Assembly: GCA_036270095.1 (NCBI GenBank)
Contig: DATBDE010000054.1
Span: forward strand, 1 to 64,000
From: DATBDE01 sp036270095
GTDB lineage: Bacteria; Actinomycetota; Thermoleophilia; Solirubrobacterales; Solirubrobacteraceae
Length of the DNA: 64,000 nucleotides
Reading direction: 5' to 3'
Under the pieces are notes generated by a model. The model had not been told where the DNA came from. It saw nothing but the letters and a program-made list of their open reading frames with translations, and did not search any database. This document shows positions 44,812-52,778 of the stretch, piece after piece; position 1 is the stretch's first letter; the number at the start of each line of letters is the position of its first letter. The position numbers and the translations under genes are program-made.

Positions 44812-45897
44812 TTGAGGGACTCCACCGCACAGAGCTTCGACGTCGCCGTAGCCGGCGGCGGGGTCATCGGCCTCGCCGTCGCTTGGCGCGCCGCCCAGGC
44901 GGGCGCGGACGTGGTCGTGCTGCACGCATCCCGTGACGGCGCCGCCTGGCCGGTATCCGCCGGCATGCTTGCGCCGGTGGCCGAGGCGCAGTTCGGCCAC
45001 GACGAGCTGCTTGCGCTCGGCTTGGAGAGCGCGCGCCGCTGGCCGGACTTCGCCGACGAGGTCGCGGCCGCGTCCGGGCGCGACCCCGGCTACCTGCGCT
45101 GCGGCACGCTCGTCGTCGCGCGCGACCGCGACGAGGCCGAGGCGCTCGAGCGCGAGCTCGCCTATCGCGCCGAGCGCGACCTGCCCGTCGAGCCCTTGCT
45201 GCCCACCGAGGCCCGCCGTCGCGAGCCCGCCCTGGGCACGCGCGTGCGCCTGGCCCTCGACGTGCCCGGCGACCACGCGGTCGACCCGCGCGCGCTGCGC
45301 GACGCGCTGGCCGAGGCCTTCCGCCGCGCCGGCGGCGAGCTGCGCGAGGGCGCGCCGGTGGCGGACGTCGCCGAGCTGCGCGCGCTGGCCCCGCGCGCGG
45401 TGATCGCGGTCGGCGCGTGGGCGGGCGCCCTGGCCGGCGTGCCCGTGCGCCCAGTCAAGGGCCAGATCCTGCGCCTGCGCGACCCGTCCGGCCCGGGCCT
45501 CGTCGCCCGTGTGCTGCGCCTGGCCGAGTCCTACCTCGTGCCCCGCGGCGACGGCCGCTACGTGCTCGGCGCCACGGTGGAGGAGCGCGGCTTCGACACC
45601 GCGCTGACCGCCGGCGGCGTGTTCGAGCTCCTGCGCGACGCCTACGAGGTCGTGCCCGGCTTGGCCGAGCTCGAGCTCGAGGAGGCGTCGGTGGGCCTGC
45701 GCCCGGCGACGCCGGACAACGGCCCGCTCCTCGGGCCGGCCGACCGCGAAGACGTCGTGCTCGCGGCCGGTCACTACCGCAACGGCATCCTCTTCACGCC
45801 CATCACGGCCGACGCCGTGGCAGCGATCCTCGCCGGCACGGAGCCGCCCGCCGTCGCCGCCCCGTTCGCCGCCCACCGGTTCGGAGTTCCCGCGTGA
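44812..45897 (+). CDS. thiO: Glycine oxidase ThiO
   Basis: FAD enzyme that oxidises glycine to dehydroglycine for the thiazole ring. 361 residues from TTG 44812, with GGGAGG five bases upstream. FAD site FDVAVAGGGVIGLAVAWRAA, GAAWPVSAGMLAPVAEAQFG, and the C-terminal EASVGLRPATPDNGPLLGPA with HYRNGILFTPITADAV. An ATG at 44719 is in frame but lies in the riboswitch and is rejected. Confidence 0.93.
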   Translation: MRDSTAQSFDVAVAGGGVIGLAVAWRAAQAGADVVVLHASRDGAAWPVSAGMLAPVAEAQFGHDELLALGLESARRWPDFADEVAAASGRDPGYLRCGTLVVARDRDEAEALERELAYRAERDLPVEPLLPTEARRREPALGTRVRLALDVPGDHAVDPRALRDALAEAFRRAGGELREGAPVADVAELRALAPRAVIAVGAWAGALAGVPVRPVKGQILRLRDPSGPGLVARVLRLAESYLVPRGDGRYVLGATVEERGFDTALTAGGVFELLRDAYEVVPGLAELELEEASVGLRPATPDNGPLLGPADREDVVLAAGHYRNGILFTPITADAVAAILAGTEPPAVAAPFAAHRFGVPA

Positions 45898-46100
45898 TCA
45901 CCATCAACGGCAAGCCCCGCGACATCGTCCCCGGCACCACCGTGGCCGCCCTGCTGGACGCGCTCGACGAGGTGCCCTCCGGCCGCCGTGGCATCGCCGT
46001 GGCCATCGACGCCGAGGTCGTGCCGCGGGCCGAGTGGGCGTCCACCGAGGTCGGCGACGGCGCGGCGGTCGAGATCCTCGTCGCCATCCAGGGAGGCTGA
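45894..46100 (+). CDS. thiS: Sulfur carrier protein ThiS
   Basis: 68 residues from GTG 45894 (GTGA overlap with thiO). Ubiquitin-like; VITINGKPRDIVPGTTVAAL at the start and a GAAVEILVAIQGG end with the required C-terminal Gly-Gly. Carries the thiocarboxylate used by ThiG. The partner adenylyltransferase ThiF is not in the window. Confidence 0.95.
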   Translation: MITINGKPRDIVPGTTVAALLDALDEVPSGRRGIAVAIDAEVVPRAEWASTEVGDGAAVEILVAIQGG

Positions 46101-46102
46101 CC

Positions 46103-46873
46103 GTGCAGATCGACGACGTCACCTTCGTGTCGCGCCTGATCCTCGGCACCGGCGGCTTCACCAGCCTCGACGTGCTCGCGACGGCCATCCAGGCCACCGG
46201 CACCGAGCTCGTCACGGTCGCCCTGCGCCGCGTCTCGCCCGACGCGCGTGGCTCGATCATGGACGTGCTCGAACGGGAGGGCGTGCGCCTGCTGCCCAAC
46301 ACCGCCGGGTGCTTCACCGCCCGCGACGCGGTCACCACGGCCAAGCTCGCGCGGGACGCGTTCGAGACCGACTGGGTCAAGCTCGAGGTCATCGGCGACG
46401 ACCGCACCCTGCTGCCCGACGGGCCGCAGCTCGTCGAGGCGGCGGAGGAGCTCGTGGCCGACGGCTTCGTCGTCCTGCCCTACACCAACGACGACCCCGT
46501 GCTCGCCCGTCGGTTGGAGGAGGTCGGGTGCGCGGCGATCATGCCGCTGGGCTCGCCCATCGGCTCGGGGATGGGCATCCGCAACCCGTACAACCTCACG
46601 CTCATCCGCGAGCAGACCGAGCTGCCGGTGATCCTCGACGCCGGCGTCGGCACGGCCTCGGACGCGGCGCTGGCCATGGAGCTGGGCTGCGACGCGATCC
46701 TGTGCGCGTCGGCGATCTCGCGCGCCGCGGATCCCGCCGCGATGGCCTCCGCCATGCGCAAGGCGGTCGAGGCCGGCAGCGAGGCGCGCGCGGCCGGCCG
46801 CATCCCGCGGCGGCTCTACGCCGAGGCCTCGACGACGTTCGAGGGTCTGCCCGGCTACGCGCACACCGACTGA
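46103..46873 (+). CDS. thiG: Thiazole synthase ThiG
   Basis: 256 residues from GTG 46103, two bases after thiS with GGGAGG before it. Forms the thiazole phosphate from ThiS-thiocarboxylate, deoxyxylulose phosphate and dehydroglycine. TIM barrel: RLILGTGGFTSL, catalytic Lys93 in DWVKLEVIGDD, VLPYTNDDPVLARRLEEVGC, MPLGSPIGSGMGIRNPYNL, DAGVGTASDAALAMELGCD. Completes the riboswitch-controlled operon. Confidence 0.95.
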   Translation: MQIDDVTFVSRLILGTGGFTSLDVLATAIQATGTELVTVALRRVSPDARGSIMDVLEREGVRLLPNTAGCFTARDAVTTAKLARDAFETDWVKLEVIGDDRTLLPDGPQLVEAAEELVADGFVVLPYTNDDPVLARRLEEVGCAAIMPLGSPIGSGMGIRNPYNLTLIREQTELPVILDAGVGTASDAALAMELGCDAILCASAISRAADPAAMASAMRKAVEAGSEARAAGRIPRRLYAEASTTFEGLPGYAHTD

Positions 46874-46876
46874 ACG

Positions 46877-47353
46877 GTGAGCACGGACGAGCTGTTCGAT
46901 CGCTGGCAGGCCGCGTGGTCGGGCCGCGACGTGCGGCTGTTCGAGCCGCTGTGCACGGCTTCGTTCCACTACGAGGACCCGCTCACGAACGGGCCCCTGC
47001 GCGGCCTGCGCGCGCTCGCCGACCACGCCCAGCGCCTGTGGGACGCGTTCCCCGACGTGCGCCTCGAACGTTCCGGCGAGCGCATGTCGAGCCCCAGTTT
47101 CGCCGCCGCGCCGGTGCGCGTGCACGGCACCCACCAGCGGGCGCTCGACGCGCTGCCCGCCACTGGCAAAAAGCTCGACTTCCAGGTCGTGTTCGTGTGC
47201 GAGCTCGAGGACGAGCTGCTGCGCCGCGTGCGCGCCTTCTTCGACGTCTACGACGTGGGCGTGCAGCTCGGCGTGCTGCCGGTCCGCGGCTCGCTCTCGG
47301 CCAAGGCGCTGCTGGCGCTGCGCGGCTACGGCATCGGCCGCTCGGCCGGCTAG
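46877..47353 (+). CDS. SnoaL-like / NTF2-fold protein
   Basis: 158 residues from GTG 46877, three bases after thiG and possibly co-transcribed. FDRWQAAWSGRDVRLFEPLC, FHYEDPLTNGPLRGLRAL and ATGKKLDFQVVFVCELEDEL match the polyketide-cyclase-like ester-cyclase branch. Function unknown. Its TAG stop overlaps the stop of the convergent VOC gene in a shared CTAG. Confidence 0.8.
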   Translation: MSTDELFDRWQAAWSGRDVRLFEPLCTASFHYEDPLTNGPLRGLRALADHAQRLWDAFPDVRLERSGERMSSPSFAAAPVRVHGTHQRALDALPATGKKLDFQVVFVCELEDELLRRVRAFFDVYDVGVQLGVLPVRGSLSAKALLALRGYGIGRSAG

Positions 47354-47805
47354 GCGAACGCCTCCTGCATCGCCTGCTCGAGCTCCGCGCTCGTCATGTC
47401 GCGGAGGTGGGTGGCGATGGCCCACTTGTGCCCGAAGGGGTCGCGCACGGTGGCCACGCGGTCGCCGAAGAACGCGTCGCTCGGCTCGCCCACCGAGGTC
47501 GCGCCCGCCGCCACCGCCTGCGCGTAGAGCGCGTCGGCGTCCTCGCAGTAGATGGTCAGCGAGACCGACACCGGCACGTCCGGGTCGGGCGCGCGGCTGT
47601 CGAACTGGGGCAGCGCGTCGTTGAGGGTGATGACGGAGTCGCCGATGCGCAGCTCGGCGTACATGACCTTGTCGCCGGCGTCGAGCCGGCGCAGGACCTC
47701 GGCCCCGAAGGCGCGCTCGTAGAAGGCGATGGCCGCCGGACCGCCGTCGACGGCGAGGTTGGGGGTCACGGCGTGGAATCCAGTGGGGATGGCGTTGGTC
47801 GGCAT
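47350..47805 (-). CDS. VOC family protein, PhnB/glyoxalase-like
   Basis: 151 residues. HAVTPNLAVDGGPAAIAFYE, RAFGAEVLRRLDAGDKVMYA, ELRIGDSVITLNDALPQF and RVATVRDPFGHKWAIATHL are the two modules of the PhnB-like VOC fold. Metal ligands may be absent, as usual in this branch. Substrate unknown. Confidence 0.88.
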   Translation of the reverse strand: MPTNAIPTGFHAVTPNLAVDGGPAAIAFYERAFGAEVLRRLDAGDKVMYAELRIGDSVITLNDALPQFDSRAPDPDVPVSVSLTIYCEDADALYAQAVAAGATSVGEPSDAFFGDRVATVRDPFGHKWAIATHLRDMTSAELEQAMQEAFA

Positions 47806-47857
47806 GCCCGCACCGTAGCCTCGGGTCCGACGACGATCTTGGAAGAATGCGACAGGG

Positions 47858-48634
47858 ATGGCCGATCACCGCGGCATCCTCAACCCCGACGAGGGCTTCG
47901 AGCACTTCCGCCTCGACCGGCAGCCGCCCGCGCCCGACCTGGCTCCGTTCGTGGAGCAGCACTGGGTGGTGGCGTGGGACCTGCGCGGGCGCGAGCCCTA
48001 CACGTCCGAGGTCCTGCCCTACCCGAGCTTCCACCTCGTGGTCGAGGACGCCGGCACGTTCCTGTACGGCGTCGGCGCCGACCGCTTCTCGCGCCGGCTC
48101 GAGGGCCACGGCCGCGCGGTGGGGGTCAAGTTCGTGCCCGGCGGCGCCCACCCTTTCCTGGGTGGCGCGCCGGCGTGGGAGCTGACCGACCGCTCGGTCC
48201 CCGCGCGCGAGGCGTTCGGCGCCGACGTGCCCGTGCGTGCCGACGCGGCCGAGCAGATCGCGGCCACCGAGGCCTTCCTGCGCGAGCGCCTGCCTCCGCC
48301 TGACCCCGAGGTCGCGTTCATCGGCGCGGTGGTGGCGACCATGGCGGCGCAGCCGGCGCTCAGCGTGGCCGCGGTGGCCGAGCGCCACGGCGTGTCGGCG
48401 CGCACCCTGCAGCGGCTGTTCCGGCGCTGCGTCGGCGTCAGCCCCAAATGGGTGCTGCAGCGTAACCGAGTGCAGGAGGCCGCCGAGCGCGTCGATGCGG
48501 ACGGCGCGGCCGCTGTCGCGGCAACCGCGCAGGAGCTCGGCTACTTCGACCAGGCGCACTACATCAACGACTTCCGCGCCGCCGTCGGGCGGTCGCCGGG
48601 CCGCTACGCGAACGACGCCACCAGCGGCGGGTGA
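47858..48634 (+). CDS. AraC family transcriptional regulator
   Basis: 258 residues. N-terminal ~150 residues form the DUF6597-like ligand domain (FVEQHWVVAWDLRGREPYTS, VLPYPSFHLVVEDAG, GRAVGVKFVPGGAHPFL). The C-terminal double HTH is LSVAAVAERHGVSARTLQRL and ATAQELGYFDQAHYINDFRA with VGRSPGRYA. Divergent from the VOC gene across about 50 bases, which is the likely target. The end overlaps the convergent nuclease gene by 31 bases. Confidence 0.9.
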   Translation: MADHRGILNPDEGFEHFRLDRQPPAPDLAPFVEQHWVVAWDLRGREPYTSEVLPYPSFHLVVEDAGTFLYGVGADRFSRRLEGHGRAVGVKFVPGGAHPFLGGAPAWELTDRSVPAREAFGADVPVRADAAEQIAATEAFLRERLPPPDPEVAFIGAVVATMAAQPALSVAAVAERHGVSARTLQRLFRRCVGVSPKWVLQRNRVQEAAERVDADGAAAVAATAQELGYFDQAHYINDFRAAVGRSPGRYANDATSGG

Positions 48635-49257
48635 TCGGAGAGCGCGCCGCGCTCGAGCACCTCGGCCTCGCCGGTGGGGAGCAGGCCGCGGGCGAAGAGG
48701 TGGTCGACGTCGCGCCCGCCCGCGTGCACGAGGCCGGGCAGCTCCGGGTTGCGCAGGTTGAGGTCGCCCCCGAACACGAGCCGCTCCGTGTTCGCCCAGG
48801 CCGCCAGGGCACGGTCGACGTCGGCCCGTGCGCACCGCGGGTCGTGCGCGGTGGCGTGCAGGTTGACTACCCACGCGTCGGGCGCGAGCCGCACGCCGTG
48901 GGCCACGCGCCGCTCGGGCCTGCGCGTGAGCACCAGCGACCGGTGCTCGGCGATGGCCGCGCCGCGCACGAGGATTGCGTTGGCGCCGCCGCCGTTGGAC
49001 TTGATGAGGTCGGGCCAGCGCTCGGCCGCGAAGCGCCGCAGCGGCAGCAGCCCGTTGCGCGACGTGAGCACGGAGCGCGCGCTTGCGCGGGTCGCCCGCG
49101 CCAGCGGCTCGGGCCACCACGGCGGCACCTCCTGCAGCAGCGCGACGTCCCAGGCCCATCCGGCCAGCGCGGCGGCGAACGCGTCCAGCAGCGATCGGCC
49201 GCCGCCGGGGACCGCGCGGCCGTGGAAGAGGTTCCAGCTCAGGACGCGCACGGCCAC
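48604..49257 (-). CDS. Endonuclease/exonuclease/phosphatase family protein
   Basis: 217 residues from GTG 49257. Metal-dependent phosphoesterase fold: VLSWNLFHGRA (Asn), VALLQEVPPWW (metal Glu), WVVNLHATAHDP, LVFGGDLNLRNPELPG (DxN) and ALSDHPPLVAS (catalytic SDH). All key residues are present. DNA, phosphoinositide or other phosphodiester substrates are possible. Its start is only 14 bases from the divergent argF-type start. Confidence 0.88.
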   Translation of the reverse strand: MAVRVLSWNLFHGRAVPGGGRSLLDAFAAALAGWAWDVALLQEVPPWWPEPLARATRASARSVLTSRNGLLPLRRFAAERWPDLIKSNGGGANAILVRGAAIAEHRSLVLTRRPERRVAHGVRLAPDAWVVNLHATAHDPRCARADVDRALAAWANTERLVFGGDLNLRNPELPGLVHAGGRDVDHLFARGLLPTGEAEVLERGALSDHPPLVASFA

Positions 49258-49258
49258 G

Positions 49259-49264
49259 TACTCT
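49259..49264 (+). promoter_or_regulatory. Possible -10 box TACTCT for argF
   Basis: TACTCT ends seven bases before TTG 49272, fitting a leaderless transcript. Embedded in CGTACTCTTTCGTG, nearly identical to the sequence before the gene at 33404. Confidence 0.35.
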
Positions 49265-49271
49265 TTCGTGC

Positions 49272-50132
49272 TTGACGCGGCACTTTCTCACCGGCGAGGA
49301 GCTCAACCGGGACAAGCTGCTGGGCCTGATCGAGCGGGCCCTCGAGCTCAAGGCCGCGCCGCTGTCCTCCGACGTCCTGCTGCGCCGCTCCGTCGCGCTG
49401 ATCTTCCAGCGCCCCTCCACGCGCACGCGGCTGTCGTTCGAGGCCGGCGTGGCCGAGCTCGGGGGGCATCCGCTCGTGCTGCGCACCGACGACCTCCAGC
49501 TGACGCGCGGCGAGTCGGTGCGCGACACCGCGCTGGTCCTCTCGCGGCAGGTCGCGGCGGTGGGGCTGCGCACCGGGCCGCACGCGCTGATCGAGGAGCT
49601 CGCCTCGTGGTCCGAGGTCCCGGTGATCAACATGCTCACGGCCGAGCACCACCCGTGCCAGGCGCTGGCCGACCTGCTCACCCTGCGCGAGGCCTTCGGC
49701 CGGCTCGAGGGGCTCAAGGTCACCTACGTCGGCGACGGCAACAACGTCGCCCGCTCGCTCGTGATCCTCGGGCGCCTGGCCGGCGTCGAGGTCGTGGTGG
49801 CGGCGCCCGACGGCTACGCGCTCGACGGCGACACCGTGACCGATCCGCAGGAGGCGGTCGCCGGGGCCCACGGCGTCTACACCGACGTGTGGGTCTCGAT
49901 GGGCGACGAGGAGACGGCGGACGCGCGCCGCAGCGCGCTCGCGCCCTATCGGGTCGACGCCGCGCTGCTCGAGGCCGCGGCGCCCGACGCCATCGCGCTG
50001 CACTGCCTCCCCGCGCACCCCGGCGAGGAGATCACCGAGGAGGTCCTCTACGGGCCGCGCCAGCGCATCTGGGACCAGGCGGAGAACCGCCGCCACGCTC
50101 AGAAGGCGCTCCTGGAGCTGCTGGTCGCCTAG
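49272..50132 (+). CDS. argF: Ornithine carbamoyltransferase
   Basis: Makes citrulline from ornithine and carbamoyl phosphate. 286 residues from TTG 49272. Carbamoyl-phosphate site FQRPSTRTRLSFEAGVAELG, then LRTDDLQLTRGESVRDTALV, AEHHPCQALADLLTLREAFG (HPxQ), and the ornithine-site HCLPAHPGEEITEEV. The SMG loop is VSMGDEETADA. No other arginine genes are adjacent. The 14-base gap to the divergent nuclease means its promoter lies in that gene. Confidence 0.93.
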   Translation: MTRHFLTGEELNRDKLLGLIERALELKAAPLSSDVLLRRSVALIFQRPSTRTRLSFEAGVAELGGHPLVLRTDDLQLTRGESVRDTALVLSRQVAAVGLRTGPHALIEELASWSEVPVINMLTAEHHPCQALADLLTLREAFGRLEGLKVTYVGDGNNVARSLVILGRLAGVEVVVAAPDGYALDGDTVTDPQEAVAGAHGVYTDVWVSMGDEETADARRSALAPYRVDAALLEAAAPDAIALHCLPAHPGEEITEEVLYGPRQRIWDQAENRRHAQKALLELLVA

Positions 50133-51118
50133 GCGCAGGGATCGGTCCCCGAGCGCCCGGGCCCGGGGATGTGCTGCACCTTCAGCATGCGCTCGAGCGC
50201 CACGGGGCGCGCGGTCATGATCCCATCCACGCAGTCGCCGATCAGCGTCTCCCACGTGGCCGGCGTGTCCTCGGCGTTGCCGCTCATCCACGTCTGCCAG
50301 GCGTAGCCATCCTGGTGGGCCTTCTGGACGTTGGGCGCGCTGGTGATCGCCAGCGTCTGGTCGCCGAGCTTGTAGGTGATCGGCATCTGCATGGCCACCG
50401 TCCCGGGCCCGAGCGGCACGTTGCCGAGCAGGTAGGCGGCGGCGCCGTCCACGCCCGGCGCGAGGTCGATGTCCGGGTCGAGCGTGTGGAACAGGTCCAC
50501 GGCCTGCTGCTTGAACGAGACCACGATCAGGTCCGGGTGGGTCGTGCCGTTCAGGTCGCGGGCCAGCACGCGCGCGTTGTCGAGGTACTCGGAGATTTCC
50601 TCCTTCTTCGTGCGGCCCTTGATCTCGACGTTGATCGGCGCCCGCGGAAAGGCCTTGAGCACCTGGTCGAGCGTGGCGACGCGGAAGTCACCAGCGGTGA
50701 AGCCCTTGGGCGGCTTGCGGTCGCCGGTGACGATGCCGCGGAAGCGGTAGGCGCTCTTGCGCTTGTTGTGCGCGTAGGCGTCGTTGCCGCCCGAGAACCA
50801 GTACGCGTTGTCGAGCTTCTTGATCTGCTTCAGCGTGTAGTCCTTGATCAAGCCCTTGCCGTTGGTGGTGCGGTCCACCGACGTGTCGTGCATGACCACC
50901 ACGTGGTTGTCCTTGGTCACGCCGACGTCGAGCTCGAGCATGTCGGCGCCCGCGTCCATGGCCTTGTGGAACGCGTACAGGGTGTTGGACGGGAACTCGT
51001 CCTCGCCGCCCTGGTGCGCGATGTTGAGCACGCGCAGCTTCAGCCACGGGTTGTCCGCCGCGGCGGCGGAGGAGCCCAGCGCGAGCACCAGCGCGAATGC
51101 GGCAACGAGCGCGGCCAC
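50129..51118 (-). CDS. Secreted glycerophosphodiester phosphodiesterase
   Basis: 329 residues with a signal peptide (SVAALVAAFALVLALGSSAA, cleavage near AAAAD). GDPD TIM barrel: NIAHQGGEDEFPSNTLYAF (first His), GADMLELDVGVTKDNHVVVM with HDTSVDRTTNGKG (Glu, Asp, second His), then NVEIKGR and IVVSFKQQAVDLF. Hydrolyses glycerophosphodiesters from lipids outside the cell. HQGG in place of the commoner HRG is a mild variant. GTG 51118 chosen; ends in a shared CTAG with argF. Confidence 0.9.
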   Translation of the reverse strand: MAALVAAFALVLALGSSAAAADNPWLKLRVLNIAHQGGEDEFPSNTLYAFHKAMDAGADMLELDVGVTKDNHVVVMHDTSVDRTTNGKGLIKDYTLKQIKKLDNAYWFSGGNDAYAHNKRKSAYRFRGIVTGDRKPPKGFTAGDFRVATLDQVLKAFPRAPINVEIKGRTKKEEISEYLDNARVLARDLNGTTHPDLIVVSFKQQAVDLFHTLDPDIDLAPGVDGAAAYLLGNVPLGPGTVAMQMPITYKLGDQTLAITSAPNVQKAHQDGYAWQTWMSGNAEDTPATWETLIGDCVDGIMTARPVALERMLKVQHIPGPGRSGTDPCA

Positions 51119-51167
51119 GCTGCGATAGCGTCCGCGTCGGCCACCGCCAGAAGGGGGAATTGGAGAG

Positions 51168-51989
51168 ATGCCGCAGCCGAAGTCGAGCAACAGCTCATCT
51201 TCCCGCCGGTCGTCGTCTTCCGGCAGGTCCACGTCGTCGCGCAGTTCGTCGTCGCGGTCCACGAGCGCGAGGAAGAGTACGGGGAGCAGCCGGTCCAGCG
51301 CCAAGAAGCCGACGAGCGCGAGCCGCTCGACGGCGAAGAAGACCACTGCCCGCAAGGCGCCCGCCAAGCGCGCGCCGGCCAAGAAGGCGACCGCCTCACG
51401 CGCGCGGTCGAGGTCCACAGCGTCCGCTTCCACCGCCTCGGGTCGCCGGGCTGCCAGCGCGGGCAGCCCGGAGGACGCGATCAAGCGGCTGGCCGAGGCG
51501 CGCGATCTGCTGGAGAAGGCCGTGGTGCTCACCCGCGACCGCATCCAGGAGGCCATGGACGACGCGGTCGAGCGCGGCCGCATGACCCGCGACGACGCCG
51601 AGCAGCTCGTCGCCGACCTGATCAAGAAGGGCCGCAAGCAGACCGACGAGGTGCGCGCCGACCTCGAGCAGCTGCTCGGTCGCGGCCGCGGGGCCAACCC
51701 GCTGGCCGAGGCGGGCAAGACCGTGCGCAAGCGCGCCTCCGCCACCGCCAAGGCCGCCGGCCGCACCCCGGTCGCCGACCGCGCCCGCCGCGAGGTCGAC
51801 CGCGCCCGCCGTGCCGCCGGCGTCGGCCCGAACTTCCCCATCCTCGGCTACGAGGACCTCACCGCGGGGCAGGTCACGTCGTCGTTGGGCGATCTGACTC
51901 CGGCCGAGCTGCGCAAGGTGCGCGACTACGAGCGCCGCCACGCGAACCGCAAGTCGGTGCTCAACGCGGTGGAGAAGAAGCTGGCCTAG
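51168..51989 (+). CDS. Ser/Arg/Lys-rich protein with phasin-like coiled coil
   Basis: 273 residues, three parts. Residues 1-95 are low complexity: SSNSSSSRRSSSSGRSTSSR, then AKK/APAKRAPAKKA repeats like histone H1 tails, likely nucleic-acid-binding. Residues ~100-175 are a coiled coil (AIKRLAEARDLLEKAVVLTR, DRIQEAMDDAVERGRMTRDD) resembling PHA-granule/phasin-type proteins. The C-terminus FPILGYEDLTAGQVTSSLGD to LTPAELRKVRDYERRHANRK is a small domain seen fused to other actinobacterial proteins. No cysteine, no membrane helix. Chromatin or granule association are both inferences. Confidence 0.75.
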   Translation: MPQPKSSNSSSSRRSSSSGRSTSSRSSSSRSTSARKSTGSSRSSAKKPTSASRSTAKKTTARKAPAKRAPAKKATASRARSRSTASASTASGRRAASAGSPEDAIKRLAEARDLLEKAVVLTRDRIQEAMDDAVERGRMTRDDAEQLVADLIKKGRKQTDEVRADLEQLLGRGRGANPLAEAGKTVRKRASATAKAAGRTPVADRARREVDRARRAAGVGPNFPILGYEDLTAGQVTSSLGDLTPAELRKVRDYERRHANRKSVLNAVEKKLA

Positions 51990-52091
51990 CCGCGCCGTGA
52001 CAGCGGGCGCGCGCGGGCTTTGTGGAAAAAGTCCTGTGCCCGCCTTCCGGAAATGAGAGTGTTTGCCTCCAAGCTCTCAGGAGGAGTCGCA

Positions 52092-52718
52092 GTGCTCAAC
52101 GCTCATCTGCCCGGGCGACGGCTGGCAGCGGTCGCCGTGGCCGCCGTGGCGGGGTCCGCGGCGTTCGGCGTCGCCGACGCCGGCGCCACGGACCCGAACG
52201 CCACCGACAACACCAATGCGGGCTGCAGGTACATCGCCCGGCCTGCCCGCTCGATCCCGGCCAGCCTCCGCCGGGCGGCAATGATGTGCGCGCTCAACCG
52301 CGCGCGCAAGGCCAACAGCGTGGCCGCACTTCGCTTGAGCCTCCCGCTCAGCCGCGCCGCCAGCACCCATGCCACGCGGTCGGTGGCGCTGAAATGGTGG
52401 GACCGCGGCAACCCGCTCGTCAGCCACGTCAACCCGCAGACCGGCACCGTCGCGCTCCAGCGCGACGTCGCTGCGAAGTACTGCCTTGGAGGTCAGCCGA
52501 CGGTCAGCGAGCTCACCTACTCGGGCGGCGGCGGCACCGCAGGGTCGCCGAGCGCCGCCGCCAACTTCTGGCTGAACGATCCGGCGCAGCGCCTCGCGCT
52601 GCTCCACACGCCGGGCCTGGACGCCGGCCCGGGGATAGCCCCGGGCTCGGCCTACAACCCCGCCGACCCGGAGCCGGCAGGCACCTACGTCGTCGACCTC
52701 GGGCGGTGCACGCGCTGA
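52092..52718 (+). CDS. Secreted CAP-domain (SCP/YkwD-like) protein
   Basis: 208 residues from GTG 52092 behind a strong AGGAGG. Signal peptide GRRLAAVAVAAVAGSAAFGV. The CAP core starts AAMMCALNRARKANSVAALR, LPLSRAASTHATRSVA, and includes NPLVSHVNP and AAANFWLNDPAQRLALLHT (DPxHR-like). ATG 52053 is in frame but lacks a site. CAP proteins bind ligands or act as extracellular proteases; the His and Glu pattern is incomplete, so binding is more likely. An A+T-richer stretch at 52019-52060 may hold the promoter. Confidence 0.82.
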   Translation: MLNAHLPGRRLAAVAVAAVAGSAAFGVADAGATDPNATDNTNAGCRYIARPARSIPASLRRAAMMCALNRARKANSVAALRLSLPLSRAASTHATRSVALKWWDRGNPLVSHVNPQTGTVALQRDVAAKYCLGGQPTVSELTYSGGGGTAGSPSAAANFWLNDPAQRLALLHTPGLDAGPGIAPGSAYNPADPEPAGTYVVDLGRCTR

Positions 52719-52759
52719 TGCGACGCCTCGCGATCACCGCAGTCGCCGCCCTCGCCTGA
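52718..52759 (+). pseudogene. Vestigial secreted-protein start (13 codons)
   Basis: ATG 52718 shares the A of the preceding TGA stop and encodes MRRLAITAVAALA then a stop. It is exactly the first half of a signal peptide with nothing after it. A remnant of a second secreted gene is the likeliest reading; a tiny leader peptide is the alternative. Confidence 0.35.
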
Positions 52760-52778
52760 CGCCTACCCTGGGCGGGCG

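Noticed and set aside
45803..49723. Uninterrupted 1,306-codon open frame on the minus strand
   Set aside because: It runs opposite thiS, thiG, the AraC gene and others that carry full motif sets; composition is R/A/P-rich shadow sequence caused by high GC3.
48674..52000. 1,108-codon open frame on the plus strand
   Set aside because: Covers argF in another frame and the histone-like gene; no recognisable domain, a GC shadow.
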